Shown here: positions 25,075-34,410 of the stretch, in pieces | Position numbering within the stretch: the first letter of the stretch is position 1 | How the letters are laid out: each line of letters begins with the position of its first letter | Assembly: GCF_000179595.2 (NCBI RefSeq) | Contig: NZ_JH556659.1 | Coordinates: forward strand, 285,456 to 349,455 | Length of the DNA stretch: 64,000 bases | From: Acetivibrio cellulolyticus CD2 | Lineage (GTDB): Bacteria; Bacillota; Clostridia; Acetivibrionales; Acetivibrionaceae | Reading direction: 5' to 3' | Position numbers and translations under genes: made by a program | The notes under the pieces: model-generated | The model's input: only the letters and a program-made list of their open reading frames with translations | Told to the model about the DNA's origin: nothing | Database searches by the model: none

Positions 25075-26229
25075 ATGTATAACTTATCAGAACGGTTAAA
25101 AACGGAATTAACAAAAATGGGGGCTTCACTTGTTGGTTTTGCTGACCTGAGGGATTTGCCTGAAAATCAAAGAGATGGTTTTAATTATGGTATTTCCATT
25201 GCAGTTGCTTTAGATCCGGCAATAATAAATGGATTGGGAAATGGTCCTACAAAAGAATACTATGATGAATATAAAAGAATAAACAGTTTGCTTGACAGTT
25301 TGGATATAAAAGCTGGAGAGATAATCAAGGATGGTGGGTTTAATGCTTTACCGAAGACCAGGGCAAATGTCAGCATTGAGTATAAGGATCACTCTACAAT
25401 CCTTCCGCATAAAACTGTTGCTACGAGAGCTGGCATTGGGTGGATAGGTAAGAGTGCGCTGCTGGTTACAGAAAAATACGGATCTGCTGTCAGGATTTCA
25501 TCAGTATTAACCGATGCTCCGTTAGAAGTTGATAAACCAGTCAACCAATCAAATTGCGGAACATGTGACAATTGTGTCAGGAATTGTCCGGCAGGTGCAC
25601 TTTCGGGGGATTTATGGTTTGCAGGTAAGGAGCGTGAAACATTTTACAATTATAAAGCCTGCAGAAATAAAGCTATTGAAAGAACCTGGAGGATTTCACC
25701 GGGAGAAACACATTGCGGCCTGTGCATTCTTGTATGTCCGAAAACAAAGAATTACATTTCGTCTTCTGGGATAAAATATAGTTTTCCCTCAGTTGATATT
25801 GCTGTAAATGGAGACCTTGAGGAAATACTGGTACTTCAAAAGCTTGCATATCAGGAAAATGCAAGCAGGTATAATGATTATGAAATCTCTCCGCTTATGC
25901 AGACACTTAAAGATTTGCAGGAAGAGGCAAAATCAAAGATAATTTTGAAGGTTGTCCAGGACAGAAGAATTGTTGGGTCTGTGAGGGCTTTTGAAAAGGA
26001 TGGTACCTGTTATATTGGCAAATTGATCGTACATCCTGATTATCAGAACAGAGGTATAGGTAAAAAGCTTGTTGGTGCTATTGAAAAGTGTTTTGGGGGA
26101 GTAAGGTATGAGCTTTTTACGGGGCATTTGGACGAAAAGAACCTCTCATTTTATTCAAAGTTGGGCTATAAAACGTATAAGACTGAATGTGTCAGCGACG
26201 AATTGAAGTTAATTTATTTAGAGAAGTAG
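25075..26229 (+). CDS. Fusion of 4Fe-4S (QueG-like) protein and GNAT acetyltransferase
   Basis: 384 residues, start after GAGGAGGAG. The first ~235 residues resemble epoxyqueuosine-reductase-type ferredoxin proteins: HKTVATRAGIGWIGKSALLV, then CGTCDNCVRNCPAGAL (Cys 161, 164, 167, 171) and CGLCILVCPKTK, enough for two 4Fe-4S clusters. The HEAT-like C-terminus of true QueG is absent. Instead, from ~255, there is a GNAT domain with the acetyl-CoA loop HPDYQNRGIGKKLVGAIE and closing LSFYSKLGYKTYKTE. The substrate is unknown. Both halves are in one frame with no break. Confidence 0.83.
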   Translation: MYNLSERLKTELTKMGASLVGFADLRDLPENQRDGFNYGISIAVALDPAIINGLGNGPTKEYYDEYKRINSLLDSLDIKAGEIIKDGGFNALPKTRANVSIEYKDHSTILPHKTVATRAGIGWIGKSALLVTEKYGSAVRISSVLTDAPLEVDKPVNQSNCGTCDNCVRNCPAGALSGDLWFAGKERETFYNYKACRNKAIERTWRISPGETHCGLCILVCPKTKNYISSSGIKYSFPSVDIAVNGDLEEILVLQKLAYQENASRYNDYEISPLMQTLKDLQEEAKSKIILKVVQDRRIVGSVRAFEKDGTCYIGKLIVHPDYQNRGIGKKLVGAIEKCFGGVRYELFTGHLDEKNLSFYSKLGYKTYKTECVSDELKLIYLEK

Positions 26230-26348
26230 GGCGTTTATCAGATAGTTGAATAGTGCGATATAAAGAAAATATAGTGGTACTTTTTATATTATACATATGC
26301 TATAATATTAAAATATAATTTAACGTAGAAGGGGTGCTAATAACTAAA

Positions 26349-27557
26349 ATGCAAAATATTGATAATACAGAATATATTGAATTGTTAAAAAAAGCAGAAA
26401 AATCTGTAATGTATGTAACTAACAGGCCGGAAATAATTTTTACAAAAGGGGAAGGTTCATACTTATGGGATAGTAATGGAAATAAATATTTAGATATGAT
26501 AGCAGGTTGGGCGGTATGTTGTTTAGGACATTCCTCTCCTGTAATGGTTGAAGCTATGACACAGCAGGCAAAAGTGCTTATAAACCCTAGCCCGGCATTC
26601 TATAACAAGCCTGCGATTGAGTTTGCAAGCTTGCTTACGGAAATTTCATGTATGGATAAAGTTTTCTTTATTAATTCTGGTGCTGAGGCAAATGAGGGTG
26701 CTATCAAACTTGCAAGAAAGTATGGCCAAAAATATCTTAATGGTGCATATGAAATAATAACTACCTGGAATAGTTTTCATGGAAGAACGTTAGCTATGAT
26801 GGCAGCTTCAGGGAAAAAGAAATGGGAAAATCTTTTTGAGCCAAAACCAAAGGGATTTAAAAGAGTAAACTACAATGATATTGAAGATCTTAAGCAAGCT
26901 ATTTCCAAAGACACTTGTGCTTTTATGCTCGAACTTGTACAAGGAGAAGGTGGTGTAGTAGCAGCTGACAAAACATACATAAAACAAGTTAGAGAACTTT
27001 GTGATAAAAATAATATTTTGCTTATTGTAGATGAGGTACAAACCGGATTGGGTAGGCTAGGGCATATGTTTGCATATGAGAGCTATGGTATCGAACCGGA
27101 CATAATGACTCTTGCAAAAGGAATTGGAGGAGGATTTCCGCTCTCAGCAACGTTAGCTAAGGACAAGGTATGCTGTTTTGAAGCTGGAGATCAAGGCGGT
27201 ACATATTGTTCCACACCATTAGCAACTGCAGTAGGGAAAGCAGTAGTTGATGAAATTATTAAGTCAGACCTGTGTAATAATGCAAAATTAGTGGGAGAAT
27301 ATTTCATAGGACAACTAAATAAGTTAAAAGAAAAGTATAGCTTTATAAAAGAGATTAGAGGAAGCGGATTGCTGCTTGCAATCGGGTTACATAAAGAAGT
27401 TGCTAACCAAATAAAAGATGAATGTATGAATAAATTCCTATTAGTGAATGCTCCAAATGATAGCACTATTAGATTTATGCCTCCTTTAAATATATCTAAT
27501 ACTGAAGTTGATGAAACAATAAGTATTTTAGATGAAATTTGCAGCCATATTTCTTAA
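26349..27557 (+). CDS. Class III aminotransferase, acetylornithine-aminotransferase-like
   Basis: 402 residues from ATG 26349. A GTG at 26334 is open in frame but sits on the AGAAGGGG box itself, while the ATG has long spacing, so the start is uncertain. PLP fold-type I hallmarks: NSGAEANEGAIKLARKYGQK, SFHGRTLAMMAASG, DEVQTGLGRLG and the Schiff-base Lys257 in TLAKGIGGGFP. It transfers the amino group of an omega-amino compound, most like ArgD (acetylornithine or succinyl-DAP). It heads an operon with dapA and a class IV aminotransferase, which suggests amino-acid synthesis or interconversion rather than arginine synthesis alone. Confidence 0.87.
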   Translation: MQNIDNTEYIELLKKAEKSVMYVTNRPEIIFTKGEGSYLWDSNGNKYLDMIAGWAVCCLGHSSPVMVEAMTQQAKVLINPSPAFYNKPAIEFASLLTEISCMDKVFFINSGAEANEGAIKLARKYGQKYLNGAYEIITTWNSFHGRTLAMMAASGKKKWENLFEPKPKGFKRVNYNDIEDLKQAISKDTCAFMLELVQGEGGVVAADKTYIKQVRELCDKNNILLIVDEVQTGLGRLGHMFAYESYGIEPDIMTLAKGIGGGFPLSATLAKDKVCCFEAGDQGGTYCSTPLATAVGKAVVDEIIKSDLCNNAKLVGEYFIGQLNKLKEKYSFIKEIRGSGLLLAIGLHKEVANQIKDECMNKFLLVNAPNDSTIRFMPPLNISNTEVDETISILDEICSHIS

Positions 27558-27580
27558 AATCGCTTTGAAAGAGGTGTAAA

Positions 27581-28459
27581 ATGAAATTAGAAGGTGTGTA
27601 TGTTGCTGTTGTTACTCCATTTGAAAATGGTAAAATAGCAGAGAAAACATATGAAGAATATTTAGAGAAATTAATACAGTCAGGAATTGCTGGAATTGTT
27701 GTTTGCGGAAGTACCGGGGAATCTTCTATGATTACAATGGAAGAGCATACTAGTCTTTTTAGGCTTTCCAAGGAAATTGTAAATAACAGAATACAAGTTA
27801 TTGCAAATGCAGGAGCTAATTCAACTGATGAAGCTGTTTACTTAACGAAAGAAGCTGAAAAGACTGGGGTTGATGCAGTACTGTCTGTAGTTCCTTATTA
27901 TGTAAAACCTACTCAAGAAGGTATATTCCTGCATTATAAGGCTATTCATGATGAAACTGACAATATTCCGTTAATTATATATAATGTGCCAGGTAGGACA
28001 GCAGTTGATATTAAAGTTGAAACTGTAGTTAGGTTATCTTCGTTAGAAAGATATATTGGTATTAAGGAATCTTCTTCTGATATGGAAAAGGTAAGTAATT
28101 TGGTAGCGCAAACAAAACCAAACTTCAGCGTTTTATCAGGTAATGACGGTACATTTTTGCCATTGCTGGCAGTTGGTGGGCACGGCATAATATCTGTTAT
28201 TGGGAATATAATGCCAAAAGAACTGGTTGCGCTATACAATAGCGTGAAGAAGGGCGATTTGAATACAGCTATTGAAATCAATACAAAAATGTTGCCTCTT
28301 TTCCAAGCTCTTTCCTTTGAAGCAAATCCAATACCTGTGAAATATGCTTTGTATAAGATGGGACAGGTTTCTAGCGAATTAAAGCTGCCACTTACTATGT
28401 TAAGCGAGACATATCAGAAAAAGATGGATCAGGTATTAAAAGATTTGTCATTGATATAA
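27581..28459 (+). CDS. dapA: Dihydrodipicolinate synthase family protein
   Basis: 292 residues, the usual length, start after GAAAGAGGTG. TIM-barrel lyase of the DapA/NAL family: substrate loop GSTGESSMIT, tyrosine YNVPGRTAVDI with Arg, Schiff-base Lys162 in GIKESSSDM, and late glycine-rich ISVIGNIMPKE. DapA condenses pyruvate with aspartate semialdehyde in lysine and diaminopimelate synthesis. Relatives use other aldehydes, so the substrate is inferred. It begins 24 bp after the class III aminotransferase. Confidence 0.88.
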   Translation: MKLEGVYVAVVTPFENGKIAEKTYEEYLEKLIQSGIAGIVVCGSTGESSMITMEEHTSLFRLSKEIVNNRIQVIANAGANSTDEAVYLTKEAEKTGVDAVLSVVPYYVKPTQEGIFLHYKAIHDETDNIPLIIYNVPGRTAVDIKVETVVRLSSLERYIGIKESSSDMEKVSNLVAQTKPNFSVLSGNDGTFLPLLAVGGHGIISVIGNIMPKELVALYNSVKKGDLNTAIEINTKMLPLFQALSFEANPIPVKYALYKMGQVSSELKLPLTMLSETYQKKMDQVLKDLSLI

Positions 28460-28548
28460 TAAATTTAAGGAATAGCTGAAGTTATGGCTTTGACAGAAAA
28501 AGGGCAAGAAATTGAAATGAATATAAATATCATATAGGTGATGATAAA

Positions 28549-29379
28549 ATGGTTATATCCGATAATGCAAGCGGTTATTGTATAGTTAATGGTGAAATTA
28601 AAGCAGTAGATGAACTGAAATTATTAAATAGCGATAAAATGGTATATGAAGTTGTTAGGGTTATAAGTAGTGTACCTCTTTTCCTTGAAGACCACTTTAA
28701 AAGGTTGGAAAATTCTCTAAATTTAATAGGAACTGAGTGCTCATGTGATATAAAAACTATAAGAGAATGTATAACAAAACTGACTTTTGTAGAACAAGCT
28801 AATAATTTTAATGTGAAGCTTATTATATCAGTTTTAGATTCCATACAGACGCTTGTAGTATATACCAGTAAGTCTTACTATCCAACAAATGAAGAGTATT
28901 CAAAAGGAGTATTGGTTAATCTGCTTAACTTGGAAAGAGAAACTCCTAATATTAAAAAAATAAACTACAATTACACCAATACTATACGTGAGAAAATCTC
29001 TGAGACAAAAGCTTTTGAGCTTTTATTAGTGAATTCAAGTAATCAAATTCTTGAAGGCAGTAAGTCAAATGTATTTTTTGTTCAAGATAAAAAAGTATTA
29101 ACAGCTCCAAATAATCTCGTTTTAGTAGGAATAACCAGATGCTTTGTTGTGGATATATGTCATAGAATGGGATTTGAATTGAGTGAGACTTGTTTAACTG
29201 TCAATGATCTTTCAAGTATTGATGCTGTATTTTTAACAGGCACTTCTATAAAAGTACTGCCGGTAAAAAGCGTTGACAATTATTATTATGAGTCATCTAC
29301 CAATTCTATAGTAAATTCTATTCAGCATGAATACGATAATATTATCAATCAATATATTCAAGATAATTGTATCAAGTAA
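28549..29379 (+). CDS. Class IV aminotransferase (D-amino acid / BCAT / ADC lyase family)
   Basis: 276 residues. Fold-type IV PLP enzyme: VYEVVRVISSVPLFLEDHFK, RLENSLNLIG, the PLP lysine in KKINYNYTNTIREK, the LEGSKSNVFFV phosphate and carboxylate region, and VGITRCFVVDI. The family covers branched-chain and D-amino acid aminotransferases and aminodeoxychorismate lyase; the motif set alone does not decide. It follows dapA by 89 bp in the same direction, a gap holding only a short 17-codon frame. Third gene of a likely three-gene operon. Confidence 0.85.
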   Translation: MVISDNASGYCIVNGEIKAVDELKLLNSDKMVYEVVRVISSVPLFLEDHFKRLENSLNLIGTECSCDIKTIRECITKLTFVEQANNFNVKLIISVLDSIQTLVVYTSKSYYPTNEEYSKGVLVNLLNLERETPNIKKINYNYTNTIREKISETKAFELLLVNSSNQILEGSKSNVFFVQDKKVLTAPNNLVLVGITRCFVVDICHRMGFELSETCLTVNDLSSIDAVFLTGTSIKVLPVKSVDNYYYESSTNSIVNSIQHEYDNIINQYIQDNCIK

Positions 29380-29440
29380 GGATTGATTGGCAAATTCGAG
29401 TATAATTGGATTTTTTGGGATAGAGTTTCATTGCTTTTAC

Positions 29441-29495
29441 AAACCCCAAAAATTATGGTGTCTTAAATGTAGACACTATAGTTTTTGGGGTTTAA
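29441..29495. terminator. Strong bidirectional terminator
   Basis: AAACCCCAAAAA and TTTTTGGGGTTT arms with additional GTGTC/GACAC pairing form a long stem between convergent genes. Confidence 0.9.
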
Positions 29496-29507
29496 TTTTA
29501 GCTGAGA

Positions 29508-30977
29508 TTAGTTAAACTCAAGGACTGTATTGTTGTCCTCTTCACCTGTATCGGTATATGCTGAATTCAAAAGGAAGCCTAAAGATTGGGTCATAGGATC
29601 TGATGAACCAAGCATACCTTGGGAAATTGCACTTACTATAGGGTTTGCTTCTTCATCTCCTTCATACTGTTGAACCCTTGCCTCAATCAATAGATCATTA
29701 ATAGTCATAGGTGTTAATGAAGGTGCGGGCTGAATGTTTAAAGTGTTCACAGCTGCCGCATAAGCTTGTTCTTGTGTCACAGAAGGATTCATTTGCCTTA
29801 TAAGAGATGAAAGCATGGAGGGTATCGAGGCTTTTAATCCTGTTCTAAGAAAATTGCATGAATATTCCTCAAAAGGGACTCCATCAGTGTCATAGTCAAT
29901 ACTTTTTATGGTTTTTGATTCTACAGTCAGGTTATTTTTTGTGAGATCAACAATACGATACGGGCATGGATAAGAGACAAGTGAGCCTGTTTCAATATCA
30001 TATATTTTGTTGCCTGCAGACGTTGTTTTGCTTGTAATGTCCTGTGCATGATAATGTCCTGTAAATACAGCTTCCATACCTAAGTCAGCTAATTCTTCAG
30101 AAACATTCTCCCCATTGTCTATAACGAAATCTTTAAAATATTGTTTTTGCCCATCGAAATGCTCAAGTAAACCATGATGCATAAATCCTATTACTGTTTT
30201 TCCATTAGCTTTTGCTTCTGATACTTGCTGCTTTATCCAATTATATGTGCTGTCGCTAAACTTACCACCTGTTTCAGGTGCACTTTTACCTGCATTTTCA
30301 TTATGTTTTGTCGAATCCATTGCAATAATCCTCAAGCCTCGTTCTGGCTCAACAACATAGGACAAAGAGTTTGGATCCTTTGAAATAGCTTCTGCATAGC
30401 CAAAATCTTTATATATTTTCTTAAATTGTTCCTGAGATATATTTTTTACCGCTATTGTTTTATCACCTGAATATGAACTTGATGAAGGATTGTTTATATC
30501 ATGATTGCCTGGAACTACAAATACTTTCTTACCAGCTTTCTCGAGCTTTTTTAACAGTTTTGAAAACTGCTGATGGGAAAGCTTTTCTCCATCCTTTGTT
30601 AAATCTCCACTTATAAGTACTATCTTGGCATCACTTTCCTTTATTTCATCAATAGCAGATTTTGAAATGGCACTACTTTCTGCAAGAAGTTTTGTATCCT
30701 GTGCCAGGTAGGCATCAAATGCAGCTCCTGATGTGCCGAGTTCTGGTGCGTAGTAATGTGTATCCGAAAGTACTGCGATTTTTGCGTTTTCAAATTTGTG
30801 TGGTTTTTTACAGCTTTGTGAAAATTGAATTTCCATTCCTGAATCGGAAATTGAAGCTGCGCTTACACCTCCAGTATTAAAATTACTAAAAGGTATAAAG
30901 CCACCAATTAGCGCAGATACAATAAACGTAGATATTACCTTTTTAGAAATACTGGTTTCCTTATTAAAAATTCCCAT
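29508..30977 (-). CDS. Secreted calcineurin-like metallophosphoesterase
   Basis: 489 residues, start after AGGGGGGCATAACT. A signal peptide ends near residue 40 (FNTGGVSAASIS). The metallophosphoesterase metal motifs are all present: LSDTHYY, SGDLTKDGE, VPGNHDINN, FMHHGLLEH and FTGHYHAQD. A ~130-residue C-terminal region of unknown function follows. It probably hydrolyses phosphomono- or diesters at the cell surface, for example phosphate scavenging or envelope turnover. Neighbours give no further hint. Confidence 0.9.
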   Translation of the reverse strand: MGIFNKETSISKKVISTFIVSALIGGFIPFSNFNTGGVSAASISDSGMEIQFSQSCKKPHKFENAKIAVLSDTHYYAPELGTSGAAFDAYLAQDTKLLAESSAISKSAIDEIKESDAKIVLISGDLTKDGEKLSHQQFSKLLKKLEKAGKKVFVVPGNHDINNPSSSSYSGDKTIAVKNISQEQFKKIYKDFGYAEAISKDPNSLSYVVEPERGLRIIAMDSTKHNENAGKSAPETGGKFSDSTYNWIKQQVSEAKANGKTVIGFMHHGLLEHFDGQKQYFKDFVIDNGENVSEELADLGMEAVFTGHYHAQDITSKTTSAGNKIYDIETGSLVSYPCPYRIVDLTKNNLTVESKTIKSIDYDTDGVPFEEYSCNFLRTGLKASIPSMLSSLIRQMNPSVTQEQAYAAAVNTLNIQPAPSLTPMTINDLLIEARVQQYEGDEEANPIVSAISQGMLGSSDPMTQSLGFLLNSAYTDTGEEDNNTVLEFN

Positions 30978-31219
30978 AGTTATGCCCCCCTGGCTTATAA
31001 TGTAATTTTACGCATAATTGTACCATTTTAAAGAATTTGCAACAATAGATATTTAATTAAGAATTTATTAATTTTGGTTCTAAAATAAGGAAGTGCTATA
31101 ATTCCTTTTCGTTGGAGTAGAATGTGATTGTCACTATTTTATTTTTGTATGAATAAGGTTGGATACTATGATATAATATTGCAGAATATTAAGATTGTAA
31201 ATGAAAGGAATTCTATATT

Positions 31220-32347
31220 ATGAATGATGCGAACAATTTAACGCAAAAATCAATTGTAAAAACAATTATTTTAATTGGCGTAGTACTATTAATAATTCTG
31301 AATTTTGCCGGGGTCATTAATATAGTAAGAAACATATATGGAGTTGTTTTCCCTTTGTTGCTTGGCGGTGGAATTGCCTACGTTCTTAACTTATTAGTAG
31401 TGCTATATGAAAAAATATATTTTCCTAAGAGCAAAAATAAAGTAATTATTAGCAGTCGCAGGGGAATAAGTATACTTCTATCAATTTTAACAATTGGAGT
31501 ATTTCTGTTATTTTTCCTGATTATACTTATTCCACAGGTTAATCAATTTATTGATTTGCTTATAGAAAGATTCCCTGCCATATATGAAAGCGTAGTTGCA
31601 TGGGCGAATCAATATGCTGATCAGCTTCCGGTATTACAAGAGAAGTTAAATGGACTTAATATGGATGGTAAGACAGCTCTGGAGAAAGGTTCAAAAATAC
31701 TGGGCAGCTGGGCTGGGGGAACGGTTTCCTTAGTGGGGACGATATTTGGCAAGATTATGAGTTTTATATTGGCTTTATTTTTTTCCATCTATATTCTTTT
31801 TAGTAAGGAAGACCTTAAATATAAGTTTGAGAAATTGATAAATACATTTATGAGGGCAGATAGAAGGAAAAAATTATATAATGTTTTACGGACGGCGAAT
31901 GAATCGTTTTCAAGCTATATTGTAGGTCAGTGCAAAGAGGCTGTTATCATCGGTGTATTGTGTACTCTTGGGATGGTGATATTTGGTTTTCCATATGCAA
32001 CCGTGATTGGGCCAGTTATTGGAATGACTGCATTGATTCCAATGGTTGGTGCGTATATTGGCGCAGCTATAGGCTTTTTGTTAATCGTAACTGATGACCC
32101 AATAAAGGCTTTATTGTTTATTTTATTCATTGTTATTCTTCAACAGGTTGAAGGAAACTTAATTTACCCAAAAGTTGTTGGCGAAAGTGTAGGGCTTCCG
32201 GGGATATGGGTATTTGCTGCAATTACTGTTGGGGGCGGATTGCTTGGAATTTCCGGTATATTGTTTGGTGTACCGATTTTTGCTACAATTTACAAGCTGG
32301 TGAGCCAATCTGTAAATGAAAGACAGAAAGCAAGGAGAGAGGGGTAA
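31220..32347 (+). CDS. AI-2E family transporter
   Basis: 375 residues, start after AAAGGAATTCTATATT. It has about eight hydrophobic segments and the conserved late region VGAYIGAAIGFLLIV, EGNLIYPKVVGESVGLPGIW and GGLLGISGILFGVPIFATIY that defines the AI-2E (UPF0118/TqsA) family. Members export small molecules or act as Na+/H+ antiporters; AI-2 itself is proven for few. Membrane protein, monocistronic here. Confidence 0.9.
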   Translation: MNDANNLTQKSIVKTIILIGVVLLIILNFAGVINIVRNIYGVVFPLLLGGGIAYVLNLLVVLYEKIYFPKSKNKVIISSRRGISILLSILTIGVFLLFFLIILIPQVNQFIDLLIERFPAIYESVVAWANQYADQLPVLQEKLNGLNMDGKTALEKGSKILGSWAGGTVSLVGTIFGKIMSFILALFFSIYILFSKEDLKYKFEKLINTFMRADRRKKLYNVLRTANESFSSYIVGQCKEAVIIGVLCTLGMVIFGFPYATVIGPVIGMTALIPMVGAYIGAAIGFLLIVTDDPIKALLFILFIVILQQVEGNLIYPKVVGESVGLPGIWVFAAITVGGGLLGISGILFGVPIFATIYKLVSQSVNERQKARREG

Positions 32348-32438
32348 AGGCTTTGTAGCTCTATAAGGTTTCAAAAATATTGATAGGGTTATTAAGTCTG
32401 TTTATAACTTTAAGGCCTCCGACGATTAAGCAGGTCAA

Positions 32439-32531
32439 ATGAATATGATAAAGGATGAGTATCCGCTGCCGCAAACTGCTATTTATGGTGTGCATACCAT
32501 GAAATTTATAGAGAAGGAATGTTTTATTTGA
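32439..32531 (+). pseudogene. N-terminal remnant of an aspartase/fumarase-family lyase
   Basis: This 30-codon frame reads KDEYPLPQTAIYGVHTMKFI, closely matching the N-terminus of aspartate ammonia-lyases (KD-x-LP-x-x-AYYGVHTLRA-x-ENF). It then stops inside the left arm of the following terminator. No more of the ~470-residue enzyme is visible in any frame. It is best read as the debris of a deleted aspA-like gene. Confidence 0.55.
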
Positions 32532-32561
32532 AATATCGCTCAAATAAAACATTCCTTTTTT
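32516..32561 (+). terminator. Strong intrinsic terminator
   Basis: A 16-bp stem from GGAATGTTTTATTTGA and its complement, 8-base loop, then T6. It ends the transcript of the AI-2E gene or the decayed gene before it. Confidence 0.9.
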
Positions 32562-32779
32562 AGTTTTATAAAGCTTATTGTGCGAAATAAAGAGAACAAG
32601 TGAGATATTTGAACGTAATTTGGCATAACTACACTTGGGAATTGTAGATTGACAATATCAAACAGACATCTTGCTTTCTATTTCTAGCATATATATATAT
32701 AATATAGATTATCGCTCTACAATACACATAGTATTTGTCGATTATATCAATTTAAATATTAGAAACGGGGGGTAAATGT

Positions 32780-33739
32780 GTGAATAAAAAGATTTTGGCT
32801 ATTTTACTTGTTGTAGTTTTTGTAGTGTCAAATGTTGGAGTCTTTTATGCGAAGGGGTATAGGAGTTCGGGGAGATCCAGGAGCTCTTCAAAAAGTTCTT
32901 CTGTGTCTAGAAGCATAGGAGGGTATTCGGGATCATCTCAGTCAAAAAAAAGCTCTCAAGGATCTACAACAAAGAGCAGAAGTATTCCAGGGAAGTCGAC
33001 AACCAGCAATGGGTATTCAGGCAGTTCCAAGCAAAGTACATCGGGGTATGCAGGAACTTCAAAAAGTAAGACTTCAACTTCAGACAGCATAAAAAAATCC
33101 AAGATGGAGAGTGCTTTTAAAAACGCAGACTCTAAAAGAAGTTATACCACTTACAAACAAAACCTGAACGGCGAACAGAAAAAAGTTTATGATTCGTCCA
33201 TGAAAAAAAGCTTTAATAATGTAAATAGAATGGATTTTGATTATGCAATGAATACTAGAACCCAAAGAATTAATACTTTTGGAGCAAGACCAGTTATTAT
33301 CAATGTAAACAGGGGGATTTTTGGAGGTTCGTTATCATACGGTTCAGCTTATGTAGGGATATGGGATCTATGGTTTCTTATGAGGGCTTCTGATATGTTC
33401 TGGTTTCACCATTGGCATGAAATAAGTCCTTACAGGAATTATTTTGATGAGGTCAAATATGCTCAAATGGAGGCTAGAGTGGCAGCGTTAGAGGCACAGG
33501 GAAATGTAAGGAATACTGATTACATTGATCCAGATGTTGATCCAGATCTCCAATTTTCTAAAGAATATCAGCAACAAAACTTGAACAATGTTTATAGTTC
33601 AAAAGATACTTCAGAGTCTTCTAATAACCCAGTTGCTTTGATAATTATTCTTGGTGGTGCGGCAGTACTGCTGATAATAATTGTCAAAAGAGTCTCAAGA
33701 CCAAAAAACAGAGCAGCCTTTAGCAGCAGGATCTATTAA
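32780..33739 (+). CDS. Exported Ser/Gly-rich protein with C-terminal membrane anchor
   Basis: 319 residues from GTG 32780. Signal peptide 1-24 (NKKILAILLVVVFVVSNVGV), then a basic Ser/Gly/Lys low-complexity stretch to ~110, a conserved-looking middle (YTTYKQNLNGEQKKVYDSSM; DLWFLMRASDMFWFHHWHEI), and a transmembrane helix at ~288-306 (PVALIIILGGAAVLLIIIV) followed by a short basic tail. I do not recognise the family. It starts a run of three plus-strand genes with a DUF350 membrane protein, hinting at an envelope-stress or surface function. Confidence 0.7.
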   Translation: MNKKILAILLVVVFVVSNVGVFYAKGYRSSGRSRSSSKSSSVSRSIGGYSGSSQSKKSSQGSTTKSRSIPGKSTTSNGYSGSSKQSTSGYAGTSKSKTSTSDSIKKSKMESAFKNADSKRSYTTYKQNLNGEQKKVYDSSMKKSFNNVNRMDFDYAMNTRTQRINTFGARPVIINVNRGIFGGSLSYGSAYVGIWDLWFLMRASDMFWFHHWHEISPYRNYFDEVKYAQMEARVAALEAQGNVRNTDYIDPDVDPDLQFSKEYQQQNLNNVYSSKDTSESSNNPVALIIILGGAAVLLIIIVKRVSRPKNRAAFSSRIY

Positions 33740-33798
33740 TGAATATAAAAAAACATGTGATTTCTATTAAAACTATGCAACCGGGAGGGGTTGGTTAG

Positions 33799-34374
33799 AT
33801 GTTTGATTTATCAGATCGAAGTAAAAAGGTGTTCAATCCACTTAATGTTAATGCAAATTCAATTATTGAGTTTAGTGCAGGTCCCTTATCTAATAATGGC
33901 ATTTACAGGTTTAAAAAGATAGTAGAATTTAGTATCAATGAAAGTAAATATTCCAGATATCTGCTATATTCAAAGGTAGATGACGATGAGTATGTAATGG
34001 AGGTACATACAGGAAATAACAACTGTATTGAAACATACATCTATTACTTAAGTGATACGGTACCTTTTTCAGAGGAATTTTTGGAAGTAGTTGGGCAAAA
34101 ATTCCTTACCACACCTGATGGCTTTGAGTTTGAGAGAACTATAATGCCATATAAAGAAGAAAGAATTGATGGTGCACAAGCAAAGGTTAAGATATATGAT
34201 ATTGAAACGGATAGGACTGAAAAACAACTTGTGGTAAACTTGTGGGATTACCAAAGAGATGCTGAGGGAATTACTGAATACCTGAACATTGAGATGTCTG
34301 AGGAAACAGGTTTATTTAAAATATTTGTTGGTGAGGGGATTGAAGATATATTTTACAAGATATATCAATCATAA
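33799..34374 (+). CDS. Hypothetical cytosolic protein
   Basis: 191 residues, start after GGGAGGGGTTGGTTAG. No signal or membrane segment. The sequence (for example YRFKKIVEFSINESKYSRYL, VPFSEEFLEVV) loosely recalls the DUF2491/DUF4178 proteins that sit beside DUF350 genes in other bacteria, but I cannot assign it. It lies 36 bp before the DUF350 gene, so the two are probably cotranscribed. Confidence 0.65.
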   Translation: MFDLSDRSKKVFNPLNVNANSIIEFSAGPLSNNGIYRFKKIVEFSINESKYSRYLLYSKVDDDEYVMEVHTGNNNCIETYIYYLSDTVPFSEEFLEVVGQKFLTTPDGFEFERTIMPYKEERIDGAQAKVKIYDIETDRTEKQLVVNLWDYQRDAEGITEYLNIEMSEETGLFKIFVGEGIEDIFYKIYQS

Positions 34375-34410
34375 AATTTTAAATTCTATTATTCATAGGA
34401 GGTTTAGAAA

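Noticed and set aside
28484-28537. 17-codon frame between dapA and the class IV aminotransferase
   Set aside because: No good ribosome binding site and no recognisable sequence.
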